From NCBI GenBank assembly GCA_030374735.1, contig JASCIV010000270.1:1-27163 (forward strand): a stretch of DNA of 27,163 nt, given 5' to 3'. Both the position numbers and the translations under genes were made by a program. Within the stretch, counting starts at the first letter, position 1; every line of letters begins with the position of its first letter. The notes under the pieces were generated by a model. It had not been told where the DNA came from, searched no databases, and saw only the letters and a list, made by a program, of their open reading frames with translations. This document shows positions 7,444 to 16,004 of the stretch, one piece after another. Source of the stretch: Gracilaria caudata. Lineage: Eukaryota > Rhodophyta > Florideophyceae > Gracilariales > Gracilariaceae.

Positions 7444-8823
7444 TTAATACAGCACCATCGAAAACGCCGCTATGCTCTCCGCCTCCATGGACGCGCCCAG
7501 CGCGCCACACGAACTGCGTTCGCCCGATAGACGCCGCTTCATTTGCGCCACGCTCCACGCCTTCTTCCGCCCGCACCCGCTCCCGCTCCCGCTCCTGCTT
7601 TCAAACACCTCCTCCGCCGACACGTCCGACACCGCGTTCTCCGCCACAATGTCCTCCTGTTCGCCATCCGACACCACGCCCACGTCTCTCATCGCGTCCA
7701 CCATGGCGCCGAATCCCTCCACCTTGGCGCACTCTCTCAGCTCATTCCAGTCCACATCTGAGAACCACTCGTGTTGCATGACCTGCTTCACATTAAACCG
7801 GTCCCATTCGTTCTTCTCAAGCATATTCTGCAACAAATCTCTCAGTGTCACATCCTCAATTGTCTCCCAAACCGGCTGCATCTCCCTAATTTCCCTGAAT
7901 AGTCTCCCTGCATCCTTGGCGCCACCAAACGGCCATCGCCCGCAGCTGAGAACGAACCAGCACACGCCAAGCGCCCACACGTCCGCCTGTAACCCGCCCT
8001 CGCCTCGCAAGCACTCGGGCGCCATATATCGTCGCGTGCCTCTCAAGCCAACACCGCCCCCGGACAAGCCAAAGTCACCTAACTTGACCACGCCCTCCCG
8101 GTTCACAACAAAGTTGTCCAATTTCACGTCACCGTGCGAGATTCTTAGTTCGTGCAAATCATGAAGCGACAGTATCATTTGCGCAAACGTCGACCTCAGC
8201 GGCACGTTGGTGTGTACCAGTCGGGACAAATCAGTGCTTGCCCGTTCGGTGATGAACAGAAATGAATTCGAACTCTCGGCCATTTCGTACGCACGCAGCA
8301 GAAACGGACTGTATGTGCGAGACACTTGAGCAAGAGTTTGTCGTTCCTTCAGCAGTTGATCTGTCTTGGTAGCGGAGGAAAGCACATCAATCTTCTGCAA
8401 GGCCTTGATAGCCACGCTCGTACCATCATCACGCACGGCAGAGTACACCACAGAAGTAGCGCCGGCTCCGAGAGTGCTGACAAGTTTGTAGCGCTGAGAT
8501 GGAGCGCTGGTGGGCTGTTGTATGACTGCGATTCTGAAGAAGAGATCGGCGAGCTCGGCGCTCCGGAAAGTGAACTTGTGGGAACTTAGCGCGACGGTTG
8601 TAGGTGAAAGGCGCGTGGGATACGTGAGCTTGGAGTAGGAGATGGGCAGCTGATCGGCGGTCTTTGACGGGTTGCGACGGAACACCAGCACGTGGTTGGC
8701 TCGGATCTGGACGTGCCGCGTGATGGCCATGGCTCGCAGTTGTGCGGAATGCGAGAACAATGGCGGTTGCGAAAGAAGAAGAGACAGCGAAATGTCGCCA
8801 GCCTTGGGTCGTTTGTGGTACAT
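7444..8823 (-). CDS. serine/threonine protein kinase with N-terminal PH-like domain
   Basis: 459 residues from the ATG at 8823; the longer frame to 8898 starts with GTG. Residues about 8-105 have the strand pattern of a PH domain (AITRHVQIRANHVLVFRR, then TTVALSSHKFTFRS, then a closing helix), weakly supported. The kinase domain follows. It has the Gly loop LGAGATSVVYSA (about 117), the VAIK lysine (about 138), HGDVKLDN catalytic loop (about 228), DFG (about 248), GTRRYMAPE (about 265) and DVWALGVCWF. All catalytic residues are present. Two oddities are Gly in place of the HRD arginine, and only 15 residues between DFG and APE. The C-terminal 110 residues are acidic and Ser-rich, then basic. 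Likely a membrane-lipid-responsive CAMK/AGC-like kinase; the subfamily is not clear. Confidence 0.88.
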   Translation of the reverse strand: MYHKRPKAGDISLSLLLSQPPLFSHSAQLRAMAITRHVQIRANHVLVFRRNPSKTADQLPISYSKLTYPTRLSPTTVALSSHKFTFRSAELADLFFRIAVIQQPTSAPSQRYKLVSTLGAGATSVVYSAVRDDGTSVAIKALQKIDVLSSATKTDQLLKERQTLAQVSRTYSPFLLRAYEMAESSNSFLFITERASTDLSRLVHTNVPLRSTFAQMILSLHDLHELRISHGDVKLDNFVVNREGVVKLGDFGLSGGGVGLRGTRRYMAPECLRGEGGLQADVWALGVCWFVLSCGRWPFGGAKDAGRLFREIREMQPVWETIEDVTLRDLLQNMLEKNEWDRFNVKQVMQHEWFSDVDWNELRECAKVEGFGAMVDAMRDVGVVSDGEQEDIVAENAVSDVSAEEVFESRSGSGSGCGRKKAWSVAQMKRRLSGERSSCGALGASMEAESIAAFSMVLY

Positions 8824-9249
8824 TGCTATGAATCGACGGTAGTAAGGTAGATAAGGAGCTTGTATGGGTTGTTGGGTGAGTCGATGAAGGAGAGGCACAT
8901 GTTGGAGAGAGCAGAACCGCGGCGGTTAAGTAAGCAGGCGCGCGCGGTTCGTTCAACGCATGCACGACGAAATGGTACCATGATGGCACGCTTGGTTGCC
9001 CGGAGCATGTAGCAGCGGGCCATGACGCCACGGCATTGACAAACGCATTTGAGGCATCTGATGTATCGACCAGGAGGGACGCAATGCTTTCCGGAACGCG
9101 TCAGCGCCACGTCCAATGCGCTCGCGCCATATTTCAGCGGCGTGGTCCGCTTCTGCATGCGCCGCCGCACGCCAATCACAGCGCGCCATTTTTGAACGCA
9201 CCGTCGTAGCGCCGCGCGACCAATGACCAGCGGCTGCTTGTCGCCGCCT
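8824..9249. other. intergenic region upstream of the kinase gene
   Basis: About 425 nt. A 151-codon minus-strand frame crosses it (8826-9281), but its product is Arg/Cys-rich with no family resemblance and overlaps the next gene. I treat it as non-coding. It should hold the kinase promoter; I see no clear TATA box. Confidence 0.4.
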
Positions 9250-9768
9250 TCACCGCTTCGACTCATCTTCGCGCGCGTCATCTCGCTGCTCCGCAGCTTG
9301 GCGCCGCAGTTGCAGCTCCTGGTGACGTCTGTTGTTCAGAACCTTTTGTCTGAAATCCTCTTGTAGACCGTGTGCGTTGTCATCGCTGTCGTCTGATTCA
9401 GAGTCCTCTTCTTCATCGTCCTCGTCGTCTTCCTCTCCACCTCCGCCGTCGTCGTCGTCGCTTCTGCTCGCCTCGTTCTGCTCCGCGCGCGGCCTGTCTT
9501 CGTTGGCGGGAGCTTTTTCGCCGTTCGTGCGCTGTGCGTCGCCCTCCGCTTCGGGCGCGGACGACTGCTTGCAAAGATGTTCTACGCAGTTTTGCTTCTG
9601 CGCCTCATCCACGAACAGACAGTTGAACGGCGAGCCTGGCGCAGAGCTGTGTTCAAAGAAGGTGCCATTAGTTTGTAAACCACGCCAATCGAACCATCCC
9701 TCCGGAACCCTCTTGTCGAAAGTTTCTCGCAGCCGACGCTCCATCTCGTCTTCCGTTGTCTTGTCCAT
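9250..9768 (-). CDS. small acidic protein of unknown function
   Basis: 172 residues from the ATG at 9768 (MDKTTEDEMERRLRETF). Residues 1-70 look folded and contain an aromatic cluster (VPEGWFDWRGLQTNGTFF) and three cysteines. Residues about 95-130 are almost all Asp, Glu, Ser and Gly. The last 35 are basic and helical (QKVLNNRRHQELQLRRQ). Folded head, acidic tract and basic tail are common in nuclear chaperone or ribosome-assembly factors, but I recognise no family. The opposite strand gives a poly-Ser frame that is only the shadow of the acidic codons. The gene diverges from the one at 10128. Confidence 0.65.
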   Translation of the reverse strand: MDKTTEDEMERRLRETFDKRVPEGWFDWRGLQTNGTFFEHSSAPGSPFNCLFVDEAQKQNCVEHLCKQSSAPEAEGDAQRTNGEKAPANEDRPRAEQNEASRSDDDDGGGGEEDDEDDEEEDSESDDSDDNAHGLQEDFRQKVLNNRRHQELQLRRQAAEQRDDAREDESKR

Positions 9769-10127
9769 TGTGTTGCATATGACACACACCGTTGCTCACG
9801 TTGCCGCGCTTTTCTCCGTTGCGTCCCGCGTCGTTTCGTGCGCCGTCGTTTGTGCGCCGTTGCGTTCCACTCTCTGCGCGCTTCGCTCCAGTGTGCGTTT
9901 GACATTCTGTGCCTCTGTGCGCGTGTCCAACACGTGGCGTACGCGTCCGGTATCACTGACATGATGATCCTTGCCAGATTTCCAGATTTGTATGTTTAGA
10001 CGTTTAGACCATAGCCGCAGACTCTCCACCCACTTACACGCACGTCTCCTTCACGGCTTCATAGTCATCATCTTCCACCATCCGAAAGCGAACAACTTCG
10101 CTCTGTTCCCTGCCCTCACCCTCTAAA
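9769..10127. promoter_or_regulatory. divergent promoter region with a CACGTG box
   Basis: 359 nt between the start codons of two divergent genes. It holds a perfect CACGTG at 9931-9936 followed by GCGTACGCGT. No clear TATA box is seen. The box is shared with the other three divergent promoters here. Confidence 0.45.
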
Positions 10128-10568
10128 ATGCTTTCCGAAAACCAAAAGGAGGTGATCAAAAATCGCGTCAATGCCGAGACAGACATCCCTTTTCTCCGCG
10201 AATCCACCGAGTCCACTATTATCGACACCATAATTGAAACACTAAACCCCCACATCGAGCCCTCTCTCCGTGAAATATGCCCAGCCCCCTACGTCGACTG
10301 CATCAAAATTGCCCTCACCGAAGGCGTTCCAATCGAGGAACGTCGTGAGCGAATATCAATCATTCTGCGACAACAACTAGCTCGTCCGCTCGCCTCCCGG
10401 CTAAATGGCAAATTGGACGTCTCTCTGGTGCCAGAAAGCGTGGAACAGAAGATCCTTACCGTTTTTGCCAATAAGATTATTAATGAGTTTGTTGAATGGA
10501 CTGTTGCTGAGATTGATGAACGTATGGGCACTTCGCTGCAACAAAGTCGTGACGCTGCTGGTATTTGA
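10128..10568 (+). CDS. conserved-looking small helical protein, family not recognised
   Basis: 146 residues starting at a clear ATG. The sequence is predicted helical throughout with regular hydrophobic spacing: STESTIIDTIIETLNPHIE, then YVDCIKIALTEGVPIEERRE, then EQKILTVFANKIINEFVEWT. It has no signal peptide, membrane segment or metal ligands. The composition is that of a real folded protein and the frame is free of low complexity. I cannot assign a function. The 3' end faces the DnaJ-type gene, with 62 nt between the two stop codons. Confidence 0.7.
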   Translation: MLSENQKEVIKNRVNAETDIPFLRESTESTIIDTIIETLNPHIEPSLREICPAPYVDCIKIALTEGVPIEERRERISIILRQQLARPLASRLNGKLDVSLVPESVEQKILTVFANKIINEFVEWTVAEIDERMGTSLQQSRDAAGI

Positions 10569-10628
10569 TTTTTCAGCAAGTTAGATTCTTTCACAGAACC
10601 ACTAAACGAAACAAACGCAAATCGCACT

Positions 10629-12767
10629 TTAAAGCTCCTCCTCCTCCTCGCCCTCCTCCTCATCTTCCTCCTCATCCTCATCCTCGACCTCATCATCTTC
10701 AAACGCGTACCCTTCGTCAACGCTCTCGTCCGCACCCTCATCATCAACAGCGTCGGCAAATTCATCAAGTTCAAGCTCAAATAAACTCTCAGTATCCACA
10801 CTTTCTTCCTCAAACTCATCCTCCACTTCGAAGTCCAAATCCTCCTCATCCTCGTCATCTTCTTCTTCCTCTAAAAGTTCACTGTTCTTCTCCAGCTGGG
10901 ACAACACGCCACTCATCCTATCGTCTCGTTTTGAATCCCTTAAATCCATCGCCTCCAAAGCCGCCAAAAGCTCCTCACTTTCATCTGCAACTTCATCCAT
11001 ATCGTCGTCATCGTTTTCATCAACGTTCAAGTCCTCCGCATCTTCATCCTCCACAGACAGTACTTCATCGTCATCATCACCCACCCCAAGCACAACATCC
11101 TCATCTTCTAGTTTATCATCCGAATCATCCTTTCGTCCCTTACCAGTAGAAAGATCAAACGCGTCCACAGAGCCCTGATATAGTTGAAACGATTCGAAGT
11201 CGTCCTGTACTTCATCCTCATCTTCAAAATCATCTTGGTCATAGTCATTTTCAACCACGGCATCATCACTAACATTTGGAAACATGTCAAACACCTCATA
11301 CCGTTCATTAAAATTGAACCCCTTTTCCAGAGCGGATCCACTCCCTTTGCAAGTCACGCAGAACTGCTTCCCGATCCCATGACATCGTATACACTGTGCA
11401 CATCCCTGGGAATCAATCACAAGATCTGGCGTGCTCCAGAACTCTTCGTAGAGAGCCTTTCTTTCTTCGCTATCCGACGGAGCAAATTCTTTCTTAGGCG
11501 CCACCCATCCAGAGCCTATACAAAGCGAGCATGTCTCTGTACCAGAACCTCGACAGGCCACGCAGTCTGCCACGGCATTTCTCAAATGAGAAGGACGGAA
11601 TCGATCTCCAAATACACGACTATCAGATCGTATATGCCCAACGTCATCAGAATCGATCGCTTCCCATTCTCGTGGCGGAGATAGTATTCGTCGAGTCTTT
11701 CCACCAATTCGACGTACTGCGGTGAATAGTTGCCTCCTTTCATTTCGTCTTCGAGACAAACTAGTTCCATCTTCAACTTCTGCTTCCATTCCGTTGTGGT
11801 CAGGTTCGTATGTGTCTTTGTAATTGCGATCAAATGAACGAGTAGTGTTCAATACACCCGAAACAGATAGTGGTCGTGATCTCCGTCTTGGGTTCTCTCT
11901 GTTACTCTTCTCTTTCCGAAAATCACGCTCCCTCGATTCTTCAACTTGCAATGGAGCTGGTCCTCTTCTAGCAAAGCTCATAAACTTTTGAAACGAAGAC
12001 CCGCTTGAGTAATCAGAACTGCTCTTCTCAGAATTCCTGTTCCTACTTGTACGAAGAAAGTTGTCTGGTTGTTGACTATCACTGAAAGGTTCGCCTTCGT
12101 CAAGATCTGACGTTACCTGCGCTTCCGAGAAGTCGTCCTCGTCCGCAGCTGCTCCAAGAATTGATTCATCGACAGCATGAACGTCGACTGCATGAGCGCT
12201 TTCCTTTTCTCCAGATGTGGCAGCACGGGCTTTTATATCATTGAGCCATGAATTCTTATCGATACGTTCGTCTGATGTGGAGGTCTCGAAAGCATTCTGA
12301 TCCTTTTTGGCGTTGATGTTTCCAAAAAGTTTGTCAACCGCGTCAAACGCACGAGCGGCTGTTTGCTGGTCGGCTTTGCTAGATTTGAATTCCTCCTTCG
12401 CGTCAGCATCCAAGTCGGATACGTCGAATATGCGACCGTTCTCAGCATCTTTTCTGTAGCGGGAGAAAAATCCGTCGTCCACAGCATCATCTACGATATC
12501 GTTGACACTGTCATCACCGTCCTCCCCTTCCGCTGCATCCATGTTTCGTTTCCGCCGCGGTCGACGGGGACGATTGTTGCGACTTCTGCTTGTGCTTGAC
12601 TCCTCATCATCGAAGAATTTAAAGAGATCCTGCGGCCGTCTGTTTGGTCGCTTTCGGCGAGGATTGCGAGAATTCGTCATCTGTGGAACGCTTCTAGTAA
12701 CAGACGCTACAGAGGTTGTACTTGTTCGTTTGAGCGGTATACACGGTGTGAACGCGTGTAGCGACAT
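10629..12767 (-). CDS. DnaJ-type cysteine-rich zinc-finger protein with long acidic tail, probably plastid-targeted
   Basis: 712 residues from the ATG at 12767. The N-terminus (MSLHAFTPCIPLKRTSTTSV) is rich in Ser/Thr and basic residues without acids, like a plastid transit peptide. An Arg-rich stretch and then about 350 polar, probably disordered residues follow. About 390-480 holds four CxxCxGxG units: CVACRGSG and CSLCIGSG as one pair, CIRCHGIG and CVTCKGSG as the second, with a 45-residue insert between. This is the DnaJ cysteine-rich zinc domain without a J domain, as in plant BSD2/PSA2-type plastid assembly factors. The last 220 residues are extremely acidic and end EEEEEL. A TTG-started extension to 12896 exists but is unlikely. 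Role in photosynthetic complex assembly is inference. Confidence 0.8.
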   Translation of the reverse strand: MSLHAFTPCIPLKRTSTTSVASVTRSVPQMTNSRNPRRKRPNRRPQDLFKFFDDEESSTSRSRNNRPRRPRRKRNMDAAEGEDGDDSVNDIVDDAVDDGFFSRYRKDAENGRIFDVSDLDADAKEEFKSSKADQQTAARAFDAVDKLFGNINAKKDQNAFETSTSDERIDKNSWLNDIKARAATSGEKESAHAVDVHAVDESILGAAADEDDFSEAQVTSDLDEGEPFSDSQQPDNFLRTSRNRNSEKSSSDYSSGSSFQKFMSFARRGPAPLQVEESRERDFRKEKSNRENPRRRSRPLSVSGVLNTTRSFDRNYKDTYEPDHNGMEAEVEDGTSLSRRRNERRQLFTAVRRIGGKTRRILSPPREWEAIDSDDVGHIRSDSRVFGDRFRPSHLRNAVADCVACRGSGTETCSLCIGSGWVAPKKEFAPSDSEERKALYEEFWSTPDLVIDSQGCAQCIRCHGIGKQFCVTCKGSGSALEKGFNFNERYEVFDMFPNVSDDAVVENDYDQDDFEDEDEVQDDFESFQLYQGSVDAFDLSTGKGRKDDSDDKLEDEDVVLGVGDDDDEVLSVEDEDAEDLNVDENDDDDMDEVADESEELLAALEAMDLRDSKRDDRMSGVLSQLEKNSELLEEEEDDEDEEDLDFEVEDEFEEESVDTESLFELELDEFADAVDDEGADESVDEGYAFEDDEVEDEDEEEDEEEGEEEEEL
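10632..11110. repeat. polypyrimidine-rich low-complexity tract (coding for the acidic tail)
   Basis: The plus strand is dominated by TCC, TCA and TCT units because it is the complement of Asp/Glu codons. It is a candidate for length variation between strains, and it produces false proline/histidine-rich plus-strand frames. Confidence 0.6.
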
Positions 12768-13639
12768 ATTCTGGAGTTTGATGCTGGTTTTCCCTCTTTG
12801 ATGTAACGAAAAAGTCCACGGAGTCAGTCTTTGATGAAGCCAAGGATCGACGGGCAGTCTGGTGTTGCCTGGAGATGACGTTGTTGACGGCCACAAGTTT
12901 TGGATCTGTGGGAGGTAGATAGGAGACGGACGAGATCAACCCTGATCCGCAATTGGGCATTTTCTTAATAAAAGGTCACAGGAAAAGGGGTCTACCTTCG
13001 TACGTGTCAGGTGCGAGCTTGGCGATTCTATTCTTGTTCAGGGGTAACGAGGGCTAGTAGTGCTAGCGTTTTAACTATAGACGTCGCTATCAATGAACTT
13101 TTTGCTGTGGCTCCTCTGGTCTTCTCTATAGCAGATGAAGCGTTCTCTTCTTTTGCTCGACTCAGTTGTGCGCATCTCAAAACATTAGCCTTCAATGGAG
13201 CACACTGCATCCCCTGATGTTCACATAATAGCCTGCAATGCTCAACATTACCCTCACACTATTTCATGAGAAGGATAGCCCTCCGCGGATCGTTATCTTG
13301 TGTCTTGAATTTGTTCTAAGGATATTTCGAGCAAACTCCTGCTTTCCGTTTCTTCAAATGCCTTAGAACTCACGCGTCTTGTCAGAATGTTCTGCAAAAC
13401 GCGGATCCCATGTGTCGCTGGAGATTGATCCGTCCAGATAATTGCTGACAAGCTTGTAACAGTTATCTTCCGCTTTCTGACAGATTATGTAGATCTACCA
13501 AGAAGTTAGAGGCAGTTGAAATCTTATGCCCTGTCCAAGCGAGACAATTTAGTCATGTTTCATATTGTGATGGTTCTAATCTCGGCAATAATGGAAGGAG
13601 TCAACCCAAGCTTCAGAGAGGACAACAGTTCATTCGCTG
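12768..13639. other. upstream region of the DnaJ-type gene, no gene supported
   Basis: The region holds an 88-codon minus-strand frame with a real ATG at 12960 that overlaps the start of the main gene out of frame; it could act as an upstream ORF or as a 5' exon, but I cannot show either. Short frames on both strands at 13011-13217 mirror each other and look random. Between about 13270 and 13640 the minus strand has short protein-like pieces (for example KLVSNYLDGSISSDTWDPRF) interrupted by stops, perhaps a continuation of the broken gene to the right. Confidence 0.4.
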
Positions 13640-13640
13640 T

Positions 13641-14657
13641 TCAAATTGAACCATTATTGATGGAGAGGATGGTTCTTCCTTGAAAGAAACCTTGAACCCG
13701 ACCTTTCGCATGCTTCTTCCGCATTCGGACACTTTTGCGGCCTTCACGCGTCTGTTTCCATAAGGTCTGCCATAACAATCTCAGCACACAGCCCCGAAAT
13801 ATTTCCCTGCTCATCTGGATGGATGAGTTCCACATTCCGACTAGTTGCGGCTGGCGATAAGCAAACTGGCGGCAGCGGTCTTCTACGTCAGCTTTTACGT
13901 CGGTATCTTTTTCGATTTCAGCCTCTCCCCATAATTGTTTGATCAAGACCGATGGTGCTCACCAATTCTTGAATGTTCTCAAACTCATGAACCTCTTGCC
14001 TCTCGCTCACGACAGAAAAGTTTCGGGCTCTGGCATAGGGATGCTCGCCCAGCTTCTTCGAGTTGGCCTGTACCCGACTAGCCTTTCGGCGTTGCTCACA
14101 CCCTCTTGAACTTCCCCCTTTATCGTGCACACGAAGGTGACGGGACAGGCTTGAGTGCCACATGAATGGCTTTCGGCAATCATGTAGTACATGACATGTA
14201 CATCGCACCTGAACGGGTATCCGTTACGGTGGGTCCTTTGATGGTTATCGTAACGTTATAATGCCTGGCAAACCGTTTCCAACAACCTTCGTAGACGCAA
14301 ACATGCTCATCGGCAGAGTCCACGTCCTCTACCCGTGTTCGTCGCTTCTTCTGTGGGCATGACTGGCCCCCTTGCGCAGACTTTGTGACTCTCTTCCTAG
14401 ACGATCTTTTGCGCTTGGTAAGCTTCACTGGACCAGGTAGATCGCCTTGGCTTTCTTGACGTAAACCCTTTGCCATATGTGCAATTTCCTCCTGAGCATG
14501 ATTGATAGTGGGGTACTCCACCTTGAGATTGGGTTGGAATCGCATTGCGTTCCATCAGGTCCGGAATTTCGGCACATACTGCTCTCCGAGTCTCGTTTTG
14601 AGCCACCTTCGAGCCATATCGTTCAGCGACAAGAAGGTTACCTCCTGGAGATTTCAA
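13641..14657 (-). pseudogene. decayed C2H2 zinc-finger protein gene
   Basis: Pieces in all three minus frames line up as one protein. After a first piece (14657 onward), a basic, NLS-like stretch (KLTKRKRSSRKRVTK) leads into finger one, CVYEGCWKRFARHYNV, whose two histidine positions read Thr and Pro. The frame then slips near 14220. Finger two begins with PFRCDVH in one frame and resumes as DCRKPFMWHSSLSRHLRVH in another, the two parts separated by a 14-nt insert made of CATGTA-like repeats (about 14181-14200). Downstream pieces (14208-13918, 13946-13641) continue in different frames. Lost zinc ligands plus frameshifts argue for true decay, not sequencing error. The parent was probably a DNA-binding transcription factor. 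Confidence 0.62.
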
Positions 14658-16004
14658 AGAGGGACATCTTCATACGGTCTTCTACATTCTGTCACAGTTT
14701 TTGCCACGACTCACTTCAAGAGTGAAACACGGCTTCTTCAAAGTTATGCTTGCTCTTCATGATTATTGGTGACGAGAGATGTTGACAACCAGGAAACTTG
14801 CGCTCTGGATCTCAAGGACTAGTTTGAGACGTCAGCCACAAGTGTATTCATGCTTGATGGAGCAAAAAGTCAACAATGAATTAAGACCTCTTATTGCGCA
14901 GGAGCGTCGTTGTACATTATTGCGAATTAGTTCGTGGGCGAGCTATGTATACGTTATGTTTTGCACATTGAGCAGATAGTTGATCCATCACTGACTCGTC
15001 ACACGACTCGTCACACTCAAAGGACGATATCGCCCTATTCACCTTTGGCCACGTTCAAACTCCGCAAGTCTTCCACTTGGTTTTTAATTCCAAGGAAGAC
15101 AGCATTGGCACCCGATTGCGAGCTTGGGATCATTCTGGTGGCACAAGGGTTTAAATGTGCCGACAAATGAAGGGATCAGGTTGGGATCGACATTTCCCGA
15201 AAACACTCCAAGGAAAGTCTTATACCGAATCGCTATCCATTTTGCCTTTGGCCTAGAGATGACCGTCCGATCGGCGACGATCTCCCTTACATGATCCTTT
15301 GCAGGCGGTACCTCTGTGTCTTGTCCTATGTACATTCTCAAAAAAAAGGATCAGGTAACTATCAAGCGGACTTTTTATATCGATTAGCGTGGGCTTGATT
15401 TGAGATCCGCAAGACTAAAAGTTGACAAGGAATCTAACCCATGTGCCACACGTCATGCATATCCAGAATGTTCGAAGGTTCTGAATGTCGACTTTAGAAA
15501 CTGTCTTGTTGGTCCCTAAGACAGAATGGTTTTGTGAGGAGCCATAATCAGAAACCTCCAATGCACATATCATAGAGGAGCTCAGAATACAAGAGTATTT
15601 CGACATCGCTGTAGAAGACTATCTGGTGCACTTACAGTTTGTAAGTTCAGTGAGTTTTGATAAGATTATCCGCAAGCACAGAATAAAGCATGAGGGTGAA
15701 GGGATTTTGGAAGATACACGAAGCATGCGGAGCTCGCTGTACAGGAAGTGAGGACGGTGGAGATAAAGATATTGCAATGTTTTCGCTCTCACGAAGTCTG
15801 TACTGGTAAGCGTTCTATGCTCGGGTTGGGTGTCAGTCGTAGGAAGCAGTTAGGCAATCACAGGTTGACGGTTGCCTGGATCCATGCTTTCCAAAAAGCG
15901 ATGAATATGGGATTCTCATGCTGGGAGCAATAGTATATACAAGGGTACTAGTTGTGGGCTAATGTCATAGAATACATCTCAAGAAAAAACTGGCCCATCC
16001 GATG
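14658..16004. other. gene-poor stretch without supported features
   Basis: About 1.35 kb in which every frame is shorter than 90 codons. One minus-strand frame (15341-15084) has protein-like composition (DPNLIPSFVGTFKPLCHQN) but no partner exons or family. No tRNA, rRNA or mobile-element signature was seen. Confidence 0.45.

Noticed and set aside
8826..9281. 151-codon minus-strand frame between the kinase and the acidic protein
   Set aside because: Overlaps both neighbours and has random Arg/Cys-rich composition.
9332..9964. 210-codon plus-strand frame with a long poly-Ser/Pro run
   Set aside because: It is the complement of the acidic tract of the minus-strand gene.
10565..11149. Pro/His-rich plus-strand frame of 194 codons
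   Set aside because: Shadow of the Asp/Glu codons in the acidic tail of the DnaJ-type protein.
12694..12960. ATG-started minus-strand frame as a 5' exon of the DnaJ-type gene
   Set aside because: Possible AG acceptors exist near the downstream ATG, but no convincing donor and branch combination; the downstream ATG already starts a transit-like sequence.
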